DNA from: JAVJSD01 sp040219575
Lineage (GTDB): Bacteria; Planctomycetota; Planctomycetia; Pirellulales; Pirellulaceae
Reading direction: 5' to 3'
Length of the DNA stretch: 64,000 bases
Assembly: GCA_040219575.1 (NCBI GenBank)
Contig: JAVJSD010000014.1
Location: 66,120-130,119, forward strand
Program-made: the position numbers and the translations under genes
Part shown: positions 26,281-36,553 of the stretch, piece after piece
How the letters are laid out: each line of letters starts with the position of its first letter
Position numbering within the stretch: the first letter of the stretch is position 1
Notes under the pieces: model-generated
Told to the model about the DNA's origin: nothing
What the model saw: the letters and a program-made list of their open reading frames with translations, nothing else
Database searches by the model: none

Positions 26281-27227
26281 AGATTCCGCGCTCGCTTGCT
26301 CTACCACTTGTCGGATTCGTCGCCGTGGCGGCCATGATCTCGAGCGGCCGCTTGGCGGCGGCCGCCGAACCGCAGGTGCTCGATCTGTGGCCCGATAAGC
26401 CGCCGGGCGAAAACAAGCAACTGCCGCCCGAGGCGGATCAAACCAAACCGGAAGACCGCCTGATCGCCGGCCGGCGGATCATCAAACTGGGCAACGTGTC
26501 GACGCCGCAAATCGCCGTCTATCGGCCGCCCGCCGACAACGACACGGGGGCGGCCGTGGTCATCTGCCCCGGCGGCGGACATCACATCCTGGCGTACGAC
26601 CTGGAAGGTACGGAGGTCGCCCAGTGGCTCAACACGTTGGGCGTCACCGGCGTGGTGCTCAAGTACCGCGTCCCCTTTCGCAACCCCGAGCAGCGGTGGC
26701 GGGCGGCCGTGCAAGACGCCCAGCGGGCGATGAGCCTGGTTCGCAGTCGTGCCGGCGAGTGGAAGATCGATCCGCAGCGAATCGGCATGTGCGGCTTCTC
26801 CGCCGGCGGGGAGACGGCCGCCCTCACCTCGCTCTTCGATCATCGTCAGTACGAGCCGATCGACGACGTCGACGAGCAGTCGTACCGGCCGAATTTCACC
26901 ATGCTGATTTATCCCGGCGGGCTGGTCGACAAAGCAAGCGAGACGCTGCGCGACGACATCCGCATCGCTGGCGACGCGCCGCCGATGTTCTTCGTGCACG
27001 CCTTCGACGACCGCGTGTCGGCGAACAACTCGCTGCTGCTGGCTTCGGCCCTCAAACGGTCCGGCGGTTCGGCCGAAGTGCACGTCTTCGCCACGGGCGG
27101 CCACGGCTACGGCCTGCGAGAAACAGAAGAGCCGGTAACGCATTGGCCCAAGTTCGCCGCGAGCTGGCTCAATGGACGTGGAATCCTCACGAATGGAGCA
27201 ACCAAGAAAACCGCTGATGAACGCTAA
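26277..27227 (+). CDS. Exported alpha/beta hydrolase (acetylxylan esterase-like)
   Basis: A 316-residue esterase. After a signal peptide (SLALPLVGFVAVAAMISS), VVICPGGGHHILAYDLEGTEVAQWLN is the oxyanion region. GMCGFSAGGETAA has the nucleophile Ser in G-F-S-A-G-G, HAFDDRVS supplies the Asp and GGHGYGL the His. The start is a GTG overlapping the stop of the previous gene. The last eight codons (KKTADER and stop) fall in a dispersed repeat arm, so the original C terminus may have been replaced. Confidence 0.88.
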   Translation: MKIPRSLALPLVGFVAVAAMISSGRLAAAAEPQVLDLWPDKPPGENKQLPPEADQTKPEDRLIAGRRIIKLGNVSTPQIAVYRPPADNDTGAAVVICPGGGHHILAYDLEGTEVAQWLNTLGVTGVVLKYRVPFRNPEQRWRAAVQDAQRAMSLVRSRAGEWKIDPQRIGMCGFSAGGETAALTSLFDHRQYEPIDDVDEQSYRPNFTMLIYPGGLVDKASETLRDDIRIAGDAPPMFFVHAFDDRVSANNSLLLASALKRSGGSAEVHVFATGGHGYGLRETEEPVTHWPKFAASWLNGRGILTNGATKKTADER

Positions 27228-27241
27228 CAGGGACGCTAATG
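27209..27241. repeat. Single arm of the GxxExxY-flanking repeat
   Basis: Shares AACCGCTGATGAACGCTAA and GGGACGCTAATG with the inverted arms at 4218 and 4716, but lacks the GGAAGAAGG end and any GxxExxY gene. It contains the stop codon of the esterase gene. Confidence 0.75.
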
Positions 27242-27287
27242 GCTAGGGAAAGGCATTGCTTTTCATTGGGCTTGGTCCGGCAACTTC

Positions 27288-27350
27288 GTAGCGGAAGTCG
27301 TGAGACTTCCGACATCGTTGAAAGAAAGGAACTCTCACGAGTTCCGCTAC
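27288..27350. repeat. REPIN-like palindrome, copy 6 (consensus)
   Basis: The cleanest copy: ends GTAGCGG and CCGCTAC, hairpins GGAAGTCGTGAGACTTCC and GGAACTCTCACGAGTTCC, 63 bp in all. Confidence 0.9.
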
Positions 27351-27425
27351 AAATCGATTTGCCACGTCTGCGTTTTCAGAAGGAGCCTATCATCAATCAG
27401 CGGTTCTCCCTTATCGGAATAATAG

Positions 27426-27470
27426 AAAAAGGCCGCTACCCCACGCAGGAGTAGCGGCCTTTCGGTTTTT
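27426..27470. terminator. Bidirectional rho-independent terminator
   Basis: A perfect 9-bp stem GGCCGCTAC / GTAGCGGCC with an 11-base loop. The plus strand ends TTTCGGTTTTT; the minus strand continues TTTTTC. It terminates the minus-strand propeller gene that stops at 27496 and may stop plus-strand readthrough. Confidence 0.85.
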
Positions 27471-27495
27471 AATGCATTACATCCCGCGCTGGCGC

Positions 27496-28518
27496 TTACA
27501 GCCCGGGGGCGATCTTCAGCAGCTTGCCGGCGTTGGCGTTTTCTTCGCTGGCCGTGCCGATGACGGTGATGTACAGCGCGCCGTCGGGACCGAACGTCAG
27601 GGCGGTCGGCTTGTCGAGGCTGGTGACCTTTTCGGTCGTGATCCCCTGCTTGTCGCCGTCGCGCTGGGGAATCAGTCGGAACAGGCCGCCCTCGGCGGTG
27701 TCCATCCAGGCGAAGTCGGTGGCGTACAGCCGGCCCTTGGGGCTGTAGGCCAGGCCGGTGATGTCGAACAAGCCCGTCTCCAGGTTCATTCGCATCTTGC
27801 CGTTCTTGGGATTGTAGAACGTCACCAGGGCGTCGTTGGGCACGGTGATCTCGCCCATCTGGCCGACGACCAGCGCGCCGCTGCGGGGCTGCGAAGTCAC
27901 GCCCACCGGAGCATCGACGCCCGTGGCTTCCTTGGTCGCCACGCTGCGCTCATACGACACCACCTTGCCGTCCTTGATCGTGGCCTTGTTCACCCAGCCC
28001 TTGGTGTCGTCGCCGTTGCTGCTGACGTAGATGGCGTCGCCGATCACCACCAGGGCGTAGAAATTGCCCTCGCCCTTGATCTCCTTGTCGGTGCCGACGT
28101 CCTTGCCGGGCAGGGTGAAGCTGGCGACCATCTTGTCGGCCTTGATCGGCTCGCTGCCGGCCGCGGGAACCTCATACACTCGCAGCATTTCCTCACCGTC
28201 GGGCTTTCCGCCGCCGCCGACCACCAGCGTGTCCTTGCCGAGAAACGCCAGGCCCAGGGGGCCGATGTCGTACATGGGGCCCTTGCCGTACACGTCGTTG
28301 GGGAAGCCGACGATGACTTCCTCCGCCTTGCCGTCGGTCACGCGCACGATGCGATGCGCGCCGCTATCGGCCACGAACACGTCGCCCGTCTCGGGCTGCA
28401 CGGCGACTCCGCAGGGATTGTTGAGTCCCTCGACCAGCGTCTCGACTTTTGTTTGGGCCCAGGTGGAAGCGGCGCACAGCATCAACGTGAGTGCGGCCAG
28501 GTAGAACGATCGTGTCAT
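27496..28518 (-). CDS. Exported NHL/SMP-30-like beta-propeller protein
   Basis: A 340-residue protein with a signal peptide (FYLAALTLMLCAASTWA). The repeats NNPCGVAVQPETGDVFVADSGAHRIVRV, LGLAFLGKDTLVVGG, FDITGLAYSPKGRLYATDF and DKPTALTFGPDGALYIT are the NHL/gluconolactonase-like propeller pattern. It probably sits outside the cytoplasmic membrane; the ligand is unknown. It lies upstream of, and is not coupled to, the terminator at 27426. Confidence 0.85.
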   Translation of the reverse strand: MTRSFYLAALTLMLCAASTWAQTKVETLVEGLNNPCGVAVQPETGDVFVADSGAHRIVRVTDGKAEEVIVGFPNDVYGKGPMYDIGPLGLAFLGKDTLVVGGGGKPDGEEMLRVYEVPAAGSEPIKADKMVASFTLPGKDVGTDKEIKGEGNFYALVVIGDAIYVSSNGDDTKGWVNKATIKDGKVVSYERSVATKEATGVDAPVGVTSQPRSGALVVGQMGEITVPNDALVTFYNPKNGKMRMNLETGLFDITGLAYSPKGRLYATDFAWMDTAEGGLFRLIPQRDGDKQGITTEKVTSLDKPTALTFGPDGALYITVIGTASEENANAGKLLKIAPGL

Positions 28519-28589
28519 GGGCGAATCTCCTGCGTGTAGGTGAATTCTAGGGGGACGTTACTGGTGGAGAGTGTTGACAGCCGGCGGAG

Positions 28590-29603
28590 CTATTTGGGCA
28601 GCGGCGGCGGCGCGACATCGGGATAGTCGGGACTGCTCAGTCCTTCCTTGAGGAAGGTGATCAGGTCGGCCTTCTGTTGATCGCTGAGGTTGAGCGGAAA
28701 GATCGCCTCGTCGAGCTGCGGATTCTTGTTGCCGCCCTTGTTGTAGTACTCGACGACGTCCTGCAGCGTCTTCAGGCTGCCGTCGTGCATGTACGGCGCC
28801 GTGCGGCCGATCTCCCGCAGTGTGGGCGTTTTGAACGAGCCACGGTCGCCGAGCAGGCCGCTGATCGCCTGACGGCCGGCGTCGGGCTCCTTTTGGTCCA
28901 TGCCGACGCCGATGTTGTGAAAGCCGCCGTCGGTGAAGTTCGGTCCGGCGTGGCAACCGACGCACTGCGCCTTGTTGAAGAACACCACCATGCCGCGCTG
29001 GGCCGCCTCGGAGAGCGCGTCTTTGTCGCCGGCCTGGTAGCGATCGTACGGCGCGTTGCCGGAGAGCACGGTGCGTTCAAAAGCGCCGATCGCCTTGGCG
29101 ATTCCGTCGGCGGTGACGTCGGTGCCGAACACCTTCTGAAACTGCTCGCGATAGCCTTCGATCTTGTTCAGCTTCTCGACCAGGTTGTCGAGCGGCATGT
29201 TCATCTCGATCGGGTTTTCGATCGGTCCCAGCGCCTGGCCTTCCACATGCTTGGCCCGGCCGTCCCAGAACTGGAAGTACTGGTAGCCGGAGTTGATGAT
29301 CGTCGGCGCGCTGCGGCCGCCCTTTTGCCCGCCGATGCCGGTGGCCACCGCGTCGTCGTTCGACCAGCCTTTCTTGGGGTCGTGGCACGAGGCGCAACTG
29401 ACGGTGTTGTCGGCCGACAGGCGGGGATCGAAGTAGAGTTGCTTGCCGAGTTCGACTTTCTCTTCCGTCAACGGATTGTCGGGGCGGACCGGCACTTTCT
29501 TCAGTCCCAACGGCGGAGTGCTGAAGTCGGCGCAGTCGGCGCTGGCGGCGAAGCACAACAACCCCGCGGCGAGGATCAATGCTGAAGGGAAGACTCGAAA
29601 CAT
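28590..29603 (-). CDS. Cytochrome c peroxidase / MauG-family di-haem protein
   Basis: A 337-residue periplasmic di-haem protein. The signal peptide is ALILAAGLLCFAASADC. Two CxxCH haem sites occur, in VSCASCHDPKKGWSND and QCVGCHAGPNFTDGG. The family blocks LGKQLYFDPRLSADNTVSCASCH, APTIINSGYQYFQFWDGRA and FKTPTLREIGRTAPYMHDGSLKTLQDVVEYYN are all present. It reduces hydrogen peroxide with electrons from a c-type cytochrome, or oxidises another substrate as MauG does. It is adjacent on the same strand to the propeller gene, with a 71-bp gap. Confidence 0.95.
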   Translation of the reverse strand: MFRVFPSALILAAGLLCFAASADCADFSTPPLGLKKVPVRPDNPLTEEKVELGKQLYFDPRLSADNTVSCASCHDPKKGWSNDDAVATGIGGQKGGRSAPTIINSGYQYFQFWDGRAKHVEGQALGPIENPIEMNMPLDNLVEKLNKIEGYREQFQKVFGTDVTADGIAKAIGAFERTVLSGNAPYDRYQAGDKDALSEAAQRGMVVFFNKAQCVGCHAGPNFTDGGFHNIGVGMDQKEPDAGRQAISGLLGDRGSFKTPTLREIGRTAPYMHDGSLKTLQDVVEYYNKGGNKNPQLDEAIFPLNLSDQQKADLITFLKEGLSSPDYPDVAPPPLPK

Positions 29604-30023
29604 GGTGTATCTCCGTGGCCTGGGCGTGCTGCGTTGATCGAACGCTCCGCAACTAAACTACCCCGCGGAATCCGCACAATCTTACCGGGTCATTGTGACG
29701 GACCCAAATTCCACCTGCAAGAGAGCGAGGCGATTCGGTCGGTATTCAGCCCCCACACGGCGGAGAAGCCGCTTGGCGAAGTATAGCTCGTCGTTCCTTG
29801 CAGACCGAAGGCGACCGTCCACGCAGCCCCTCGAAACGTCGCATGGCCGCCCTCGGCCGTGTAGACAGACACGAAGTCGGATCGCTCACGTTGTCCTGCT
29901 TCCGCCCGGCCGGGCGGGGGCATGGTACGACCGATGGCCCGCAGAAATCCCCCTATCGCCGCCGCCGTCGCTGAACGACAATCGTCGAACAATTCTTGGG
30001 AAGTCAGTCAACAGGAGCAAGTC
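29604..30023. other. Intergenic stretch
   Basis: About 420 bp between divergent genes. Short open frames on both strands lack homology and start context. I see no repeat of the families found elsewhere in the window. It must hold promoters for the peroxidase gene and the next plus-strand gene, but none stands out. Confidence 0.4.
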
Positions 30024-30521
30024 GTGAGCAAAGTCAGCCAAGTGGTCCTCGCATGGATGGTGATCGCGGTGTGCGGCGCAACGGCCGTCGCCCAAAACTC
30101 CGAGGACTTCGCCGCCGGACTGAAGGGCCGCTGGAAGTCGGACTGGCAGCGCACGAAGAAGCACATCGACGCCGACTGCAAGCTCACCGACGACCAACTC
30201 TCCGCGTTGCGTCAGCTCGTGGGAAAAATGACGGTCCAGTACGACGACAAGCACGTCGTCCATTCAATGCCGGAGATCCGCTTCCGGGGCAAGGATGGAA
30301 GTGAAATTGTGATGGACGCCTGGACGACGACGGAGCCCCTCGAAGTACTCGGCCGCACCAAAATGCAGATCGCCTTCCGCAATCAGGCGATCGAGCCGCT
30401 TACGGACGACTCGATTGGGCTGCTCACGTTCGACGACGACGACACTTACTGGGTGTACATGGCGGGGTTTCACGTCCGCGAGTACTTCCGCCGGGTTCCG
30501 GCGGAAACCGGGAAGCAATAG
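30024..30521 (+). CDS. Exported protein of unknown function
   Basis: A 165-residue protein. A GTG start at 30024 follows CAGGAG at 30011-30016. The signal peptide VVLAWMVIAVCGATAVAQ is followed by a soluble domain (GLKGRWKSDWQRTKKHIDADCKLTDDQLSALRQLVGK, then strands ending FRRVPAE). The pattern GxWxSD resembles planctomycete lipocalin-like hypotheticals, but I cannot assign it. It is convergent with leuD. Confidence 0.7.
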   Translation: MSKVSQVVLAWMVIAVCGATAVAQNSEDFAAGLKGRWKSDWQRTKKHIDADCKLTDDQLSALRQLVGKMTVQYDDKHVVHSMPEIRFRGKDGSEIVMDAWTTTEPLEVLGRTKMQIAFRNQAIEPLTDDSIGLLTFDDDDTYWVYMAGFHVREYFRRVPAETGKQ

Positions 30522-30546
30522 CTTGCGGCGCCGACGCCCAGCGCGA

Positions 30547-31155
30547 TCACTTGATCGAAGGCAGCACGTGCTGCGATTCGAACGCGTCGATCTTGTCGGC
30601 GTGCTGGAGGGTCAGCGCGATGTCGTCCAGTCCGTTCAGCAGGCAGTGCCGGCGGAATTCGTCGATTTCGAAGGCGGCGGAGAAACCGGCGTCGTCGCGC
30701 ACTTCTTGCTTCTCCAGGTCGACGGTCAAGCGGTACGGCGCGTTGTCGGCGGCCCGCCGGAAGATCTCGCTCACCTGTTCTTCGCTGAGGCGGACCGGCA
30801 GCACGCCGTTCTTGAAGCAGTTGTTGTAGAAGATGTCGGCGAAGCTGGGGGCGATCACGCTGCGAAAGCCGTAGTCGGCCAGCGCCCAAACGGCGTGTTC
30901 GCGACTGCTGCCGCTGCCGAAGTTCCGTCGCGCGACCAGGATCGACGCCCCTTCCACCTCCGGTTGATTCAATTCGAAGTCCGGATTCGGATGCCCCACG
31001 CCGTCGTCGGTGTACCGCCAGTCGAAGAACAAGAACTCGCCGAAGCCGGTCCGTTCAATCCGCTTGAGAAACTGCTTGGGGATGATCTGATCGGTATCGA
31101 CATTCGCCCGATCCATCGCCGCAACGACGCCGGTATGGGTGGTGAAGGATTGCAT
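30547..31155 (-). CDS. leuD: 3-isopropylmalate dehydratase small subunit
   Basis: With LeuC isomerises 2- to 3-isopropylmalate in leucine synthesis. The 202-residue protein shows DRANVDTDQIIPKQFLK, GSGSSREHAVWALADYGFRSVIAPSFADIFYNNCFKNGVLP, all diagnostic of the swivelling aconitase domain. It follows leuC on the same strand after a 144-bp gap that holds a strong hairpin. Confidence 0.97.
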   Translation of the reverse strand: MQSFTTHTGVVAAMDRANVDTDQIIPKQFLKRIERTGFGEFLFFDWRYTDDGVGHPNPDFELNQPEVEGASILVARRNFGSGSSREHAVWALADYGFRSVIAPSFADIFYNNCFKNGVLPVRLSEEQVSEIFRRAADNAPYRLTVDLEKQEVRDDAGFSAAFEIDEFRRHCLLNGLDDIALTLQHADKIDAFESQHVLPSIK

Positions 31156-31216
31156 AGGGATTTTCTCGATTCGATGTATTGGATTCGTGTTCGATGGAAG
31201 GCGTCGTCATCGCCCA

Positions 31217-31270
31217 CCTTGCTGGCGCTACGGGCTCGACGGCGATTCCGAGCCGGCAGCGCCAGCAAGG
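31217..31270. repeat. Long hairpin between leuC and leuD
   Basis: The outer stem is CCTTGCTGGCGCT (31217-31229) with AGCGCCAGCAAGG (31258-31270), and the inner stem is GGGCTCG / CGAGCC. No T-tract follows, so it looks like a REP-type element rather than a terminator. It could change relative leuC and leuD expression. Confidence 0.7.
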
Positions 31271-31299
31271 AGGAATCGGCGTCGTAGCTGCGACAGATA

Positions 31300-32712
<1,413 letters not shown>

Positions 32713-32759
32713 CGCAATGCTCGAATACGTAGGGGAAGGCGGGCGCCGGCTGAAGCCGT

Positions 32760-32825
32760 GTTGCGGAAGTCGCCAGACTTCCGAAGTCCACTGCGCAGTC
32801 TCGGAACTCAGGCGAGTTCCGCGAC
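32760..32825. repeat. REPIN-like palindrome, copy 7
   Basis: GTTGCGG end, hairpins GGAAGTCGCCAGACTTCC and GGAACTCAGGCGAGTTCC, right end GCGAC. It lies in the leuC/SPFH spacer. It is the last copy before the accessory island. Confidence 0.85.
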
Positions 32826-33037
32826 GCAGACAGTTGCTTCGGGCTCGTCGCCCACAGGAGGCCGTAGCCCAAAGGTGGGTTCGCGGCGTCTACTCCGAAT
32901 CCTTAAGTATACGCTTCCGGCCATCGAGCGGGAGGCGTCTCCGGGTGTCGGGCCGCGTGTGGCCTAAGCCGGGGGCGACTGATATATTGCGTCTGGCAAT
33001 TCTCGTCTCAAAGGCTTGTGTGGAAAGGACTATCGTC

Positions 33038-34462
33038 ATGGCGCTGATGGAAGTCATCGACTACTTCGACTCTTCCAATCGCACGCTGGTTCAGCGGGTG
33101 CCGCCCGAGGGCTCCGCCGACATCAAACTCGGCGCCCAGCTGATCGTGCAACAGAACCAGGAGGCGGTGTTCTTCCGCGACGGCAAGGCGATGGACACCT
33201 TCAGCCCCGGCCGCTACACGCTGACCACCGCCAACGTGCCGATCATCACCCGGTTCTTGACGATCCCCTGGGACAAATCGCCGTTTCAGGCGCTGGTTTA
33301 CTTCGTCGGCAAGCAGACGTTTCTCGATCAACGCTGGGGCACCCGGCAGCCGATTCCGCTGTCGGATCCTGATTTCGGCATGGTCCGCCTGCGGGGCTTC
33401 GGCAAGTACTCGTTCCGCTGCGTCGATCCCGCGCTGTTGATCAACACGCTGGTCGGCACGCAGGGCAAATACTCCACCGATCAGGTGACGGCGTTCCTCA
33501 AAGACCTGGTGGTGGCCCGGATGGCCGACCTGCTGGGCACGATGAAGATCCGCGTGCTCGACCTGGTCGGCAAGTACGACGAACTCGCCTCCGCCACCCG
33601 CGTGAAGGTCGCCGAGGACTTCGCCAAGTACGGCCTGGAACTGGTCGATTTCTTCATCAACGCCATCACGCCGCCCGAGGAAGTGCAGAAGGCGATCGAC
33701 ACCCGCAGCAGCATGGGGGCCATCGGCGATCTGCAAGCCTTCACCATGTACCAGGCCGCCAACAGCATGGCCAAGATGGCCGAACATGGCGGCGGACAGG
33801 GTGGAGGCGCGATGGGCATGGGGATGGGCGCCGGCTTCGGCATGATGATGCCCGGCATGATCCAACAGGCAATGCAGGCTCGCCAGGGACAGGCCCCGGC
33901 GCCCGGACAGGCGCCGACGCAAGGCGCGCCGACGGCGCCTTCACCGGCGACCGGTGCGGCGGCCGCAGGCACGGCGGCGGGCGCCGGTGCAGCGGCAGGC
34001 GCTGCAGCGCAGGCCAGCGGTTTCGACTTCGCCGACCTCTCGCCCGTCGCGATAGCGAAGGACCCGCAATCGCTGGTTCGCGAAGTCGCCAAGACGGCCG
34101 GCTGGCAGATGGACGAAGAAGCGAGCGAAATCCGCATCACCGTTCCCATCGGAAGCTTGCGCAAGCAGATCGTACACGTTCGCTTCGACCGCAAGGACGA
34201 GGAAGGGCACGACATGCTCTCGATCTCCTCGGTCTGCGGGCCGATTTCCGAGCAGAACGCGATGCTGCTGTTGCGCTACAACACCAAACTGGTGCACGGC
34301 GCCTTCGCGGTGGAAAGCACCAGCGGCGGAGAAGTCGTCGTCGTGCAGGCCAACCACCTCGCCCAGGCCGCCGACGCCTTGGAGCTGACCCGCTCCATCA
34401 CCTCCATCGCCTGGCAGGCCGACAAGGTCGAGGAAAAACTCCTCGGCGGCGACTCATACTAG
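33038..34462 (+). CDS. SPFH-domain protein (YdjI / virion-core-like)
   Basis: A 474-residue protein. The N-terminal part (MALMEVIDYFDSSNRTLVQR, then LIVQQNQEAVFFRDGKAMDTFSPGRYTLTT) is the bacterial SPFH subfamily related to YdjI. The band domain runs to about residue 240. Residues 245-325 form a Gly/Met and Ala/Pro/Gly linker, and the rest is a separate alpha/beta domain. A GGAAAGGA ribosome site precedes the ATG. Likely a membrane-associated scaffolding protein; its role is unknown. The stop codon is at 34460-34462, just before the IS element. Confidence 0.88.
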   Translation: MALMEVIDYFDSSNRTLVQRVPPEGSADIKLGAQLIVQQNQEAVFFRDGKAMDTFSPGRYTLTTANVPIITRFLTIPWDKSPFQALVYFVGKQTFLDQRWGTRQPIPLSDPDFGMVRLRGFGKYSFRCVDPALLINTLVGTQGKYSTDQVTAFLKDLVVARMADLLGTMKIRVLDLVGKYDELASATRVKVAEDFAKYGLELVDFFINAITPPEEVQKAIDTRSSMGAIGDLQAFTMYQAANSMAKMAEHGGGQGGGAMGMGMGAGFGMMMPGMIQQAMQARQGQAPAPGQAPTQGAPTAPSPATGAAAAGTAAGAGAAAGAAAQASGFDFADLSPVAIAKDPQSLVREVAKTAGWQMDEEASEIRITVPIGSLRKQIVHVRFDRKDEEGHDMLSISSVCGPISEQNAMLLLRYNTKLVHGAFAVESTSGGEVVVVQANHLAQAADALELTRSITSIAWQADKVEEKLLGGDSY

Positions 34463-34575
34463 CCCCTAACCAAGCGAAGTTTCTGAGCCTCATTGGTCGG
34501 TTTTACGAAAAAACTCGAAAACTCTCGGCGGTTCTTGGGTAACTCAGGAGTGTAAGGCTTCCGAGTCGCCAACGC

Positions 34576-36120
34576 ATGGAGGGTTTTCGAGTGAAGATCA
34601 AGGTAAAGCGAAAGTTGGATCGTTGCAAGCGTCGCATTCAGCGACGCTTGGACAAGACGGATAATCGTGGTTGCGAACGGCCGATGTTCACGGCTTCGAA
34701 TATCCATTACGAGATCTCCGACCGCACACGGGGCATCTCGGCTGGAGGCATTGGTTTGATTCACCTCCTGGTGAAGCACGTCGGATTGGTGGAGGCGATT
34801 GACGAGCACCTGCAACTGCTCAAGTGCCATCTTCCCTACCACGAATCCGATCATGTGCTGAACATCGCCTACAACCTGTTGGCGGGCGGGACCTGTCTGG
34901 AGCACCTGGAATTGCGACGCCAGGATGAGGTTTATCTCGACGCCCTGGGCGCCCGGCGGATTCCGGATCCCACCACCGCCGGCGACTTCTGCCGCCGCTT
35001 CAGCAGCGTCGACGTGCTCGCGCTGCAGGAAGTCTTCAACGAGACGCGAATCAAGGTCTGGAAGCAGCAAGACGACGCGTTCTTCCAACGGGCCGTCATC
35101 GACGCCGACGGCACGATGGTCGAGACCACCGGCCAGTGCAAACAGGGCATCGACATCAATCACAAAGGCCAGTGGGGATATCACCCGCTGATCGTCTCCT
35201 TGGCCAACACGGGCGAGCCGTTGTACGTGGTCAATCGTCGCGGCAACCGGCCGAGTCACGAGGGCGCTCACTTCTACCTCGACCAGGCCGTCGGCCACTG
35301 CCGGGCCGCCGGCTTTCGCGAGATCCTGCTGCGCGGCGACACCGACTTCTCGCAGACCGAGCATCTCGACAAGTGGGACGACGACGGCGTGAAGTTCGTG
35401 TTCGGGATCGACGCCACGTCGAAACTGTACGAATTGGCCGAGCAATTGCCGCTCGACGCCTGGCGACGGCTCAAACGCGAGCAGCAGGAACCGCCCTCCA
35501 AACCGCGAGCCAAGCCGGACAACGTGAAGCAGGAGATCGTCGAGCAACGCGAGTTCAACAACATCCGCACGGTCCGCGAGTACGTCGCCGAGTTCGACTA
35601 TCAACCGCACGCCTGCCGCAAGAAGTACCGCATCGTCGTGGTCTGGAAAGACCTGGAGGAGTCTCAAGGGCAAAAGAAGTTGTTCGACTACACGCGCTGC
35701 TTCTTCTACATCACCAACCTGCGGGAGCCGCCGGCGACGGTGGTCAAGGAAGCCAACGGCCGCTGCAACCAGGAGAACCACATCCAGCAATACAAACACG
35801 GCGTGCCGGCGCTGACGGCCCCGCTGGACAACCTGGTCAGCAACTGGGCCTACATGGTGATGGCGTGCCTCGCCTGGAGCCTGAAGGCCTGGGCGGCGTT
35901 GCTGCTTCCGGAGCATCCGCGTTGGCAGGAGAAGCACCGTCAAGAAAAGCAGACGCTGCTGCGAATGGACTTCGCCACCTTCCGCAATGCGTTGTTGAAC
36001 ATCCCCGCGCAAATCGTTCACACAAGCCGCCGCATCATCTACCGGCTGCTTGCGTGGAATCCCTGGCAAGACGTGTTCTTTCGCTTGCTGGATCAACTCG
36101 CCCTACCGCTACGATGCTGA
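34576..36120 (+). mobile_element. IS1380-type DDE transposase gene
   Basis: A 514-residue transposase. The line HVLNIAYNLLAGGTCLEHLELRR, DEVYLDALGARRIPDPTTAGDFCRRF and AVIDADGTMVETTGQCKQGIDI is the IS1380 family. The DDE candidates are Asp176/178, Asp255/257 (RGDTDFSQ) and the Glu in NGRCNQENHIQQYKHG. The frame is intact, so the element may be active. I could not fix terminal inverted repeats: CTAG occurs at 34459 and 36275, flanking 1812 bp, but the inner ends do not match well. It separates the core chromosome from the accessory island. Confidence 0.88.
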
Positions 36121-36274
36121 CGCATGCAACACGTGAAGTCGGAGTCTGGATGCTCCGATACCGCCGCCACGCCGAACCTTGAAACGCACGACCATGAGGA
36201 CACGACAACCCGATTCCCACCCCGCAGCCGCCGGCCGCGCCGCTAAAACTGCGCACCCCCGACTACACGAAAAA

Positions 36275-36553
36275 CTAGCGAAAAAGCGTCGGGGGCTTCA
36301 CTTGATTTAGGCCTAGATTTGTCCAGACAGCGGCAGCCTGTGCGTGCGTTTGAAAGTAGTCTCGATCCTCCACAGAGATCGCGACATTATTGCCAGCAAG
36401 ATTTCGCAGGTAAGCCTTCACTCCACCCAATCCACCACTCCCGCCAGATGCTGCCATTTGGACGTTCAGATTGTGGTATTGGATAACGAGATTATCTAAC
36501 ACCCGATTATCAAGGCTGTTGTTGTTTCCTTCACAGACGAGATAGACGGACAT
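36275..36553 (-). pseudogene. Truncated DUF4435/TOPRIM effector (AriB-like)
   Basis: Only 92 residues, with the N-terminal TOPRIM features of DUF4435 proteins: the metal-binding Glu in VYLVCEGNNN (E8) and the D-x-D in SVEDRDYF (D63, D65). Full DUF4435 proteins are about 250-300 residues and continue into an RHxIENYLL-like segment, absent here. The frame stops at a TAG (36275-36277) beside the IS1380 element, and the missing part is not on the other side. The start overlaps the ATPase stop (TAATG), so it was the second gene of a coupled pair. PARIS AriB is the best match; another OLD-like nuclease is the alternative. Confidence 0.7.

Noticed and set aside
34459..36278. CTAG target duplication with exact IS1380 ends
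   Set aside because: The inner ends (CCCCTAACC at left; the reverse complement of the right begins TTTTTCG) do not form an inverted repeat. Recorded only as tentative.
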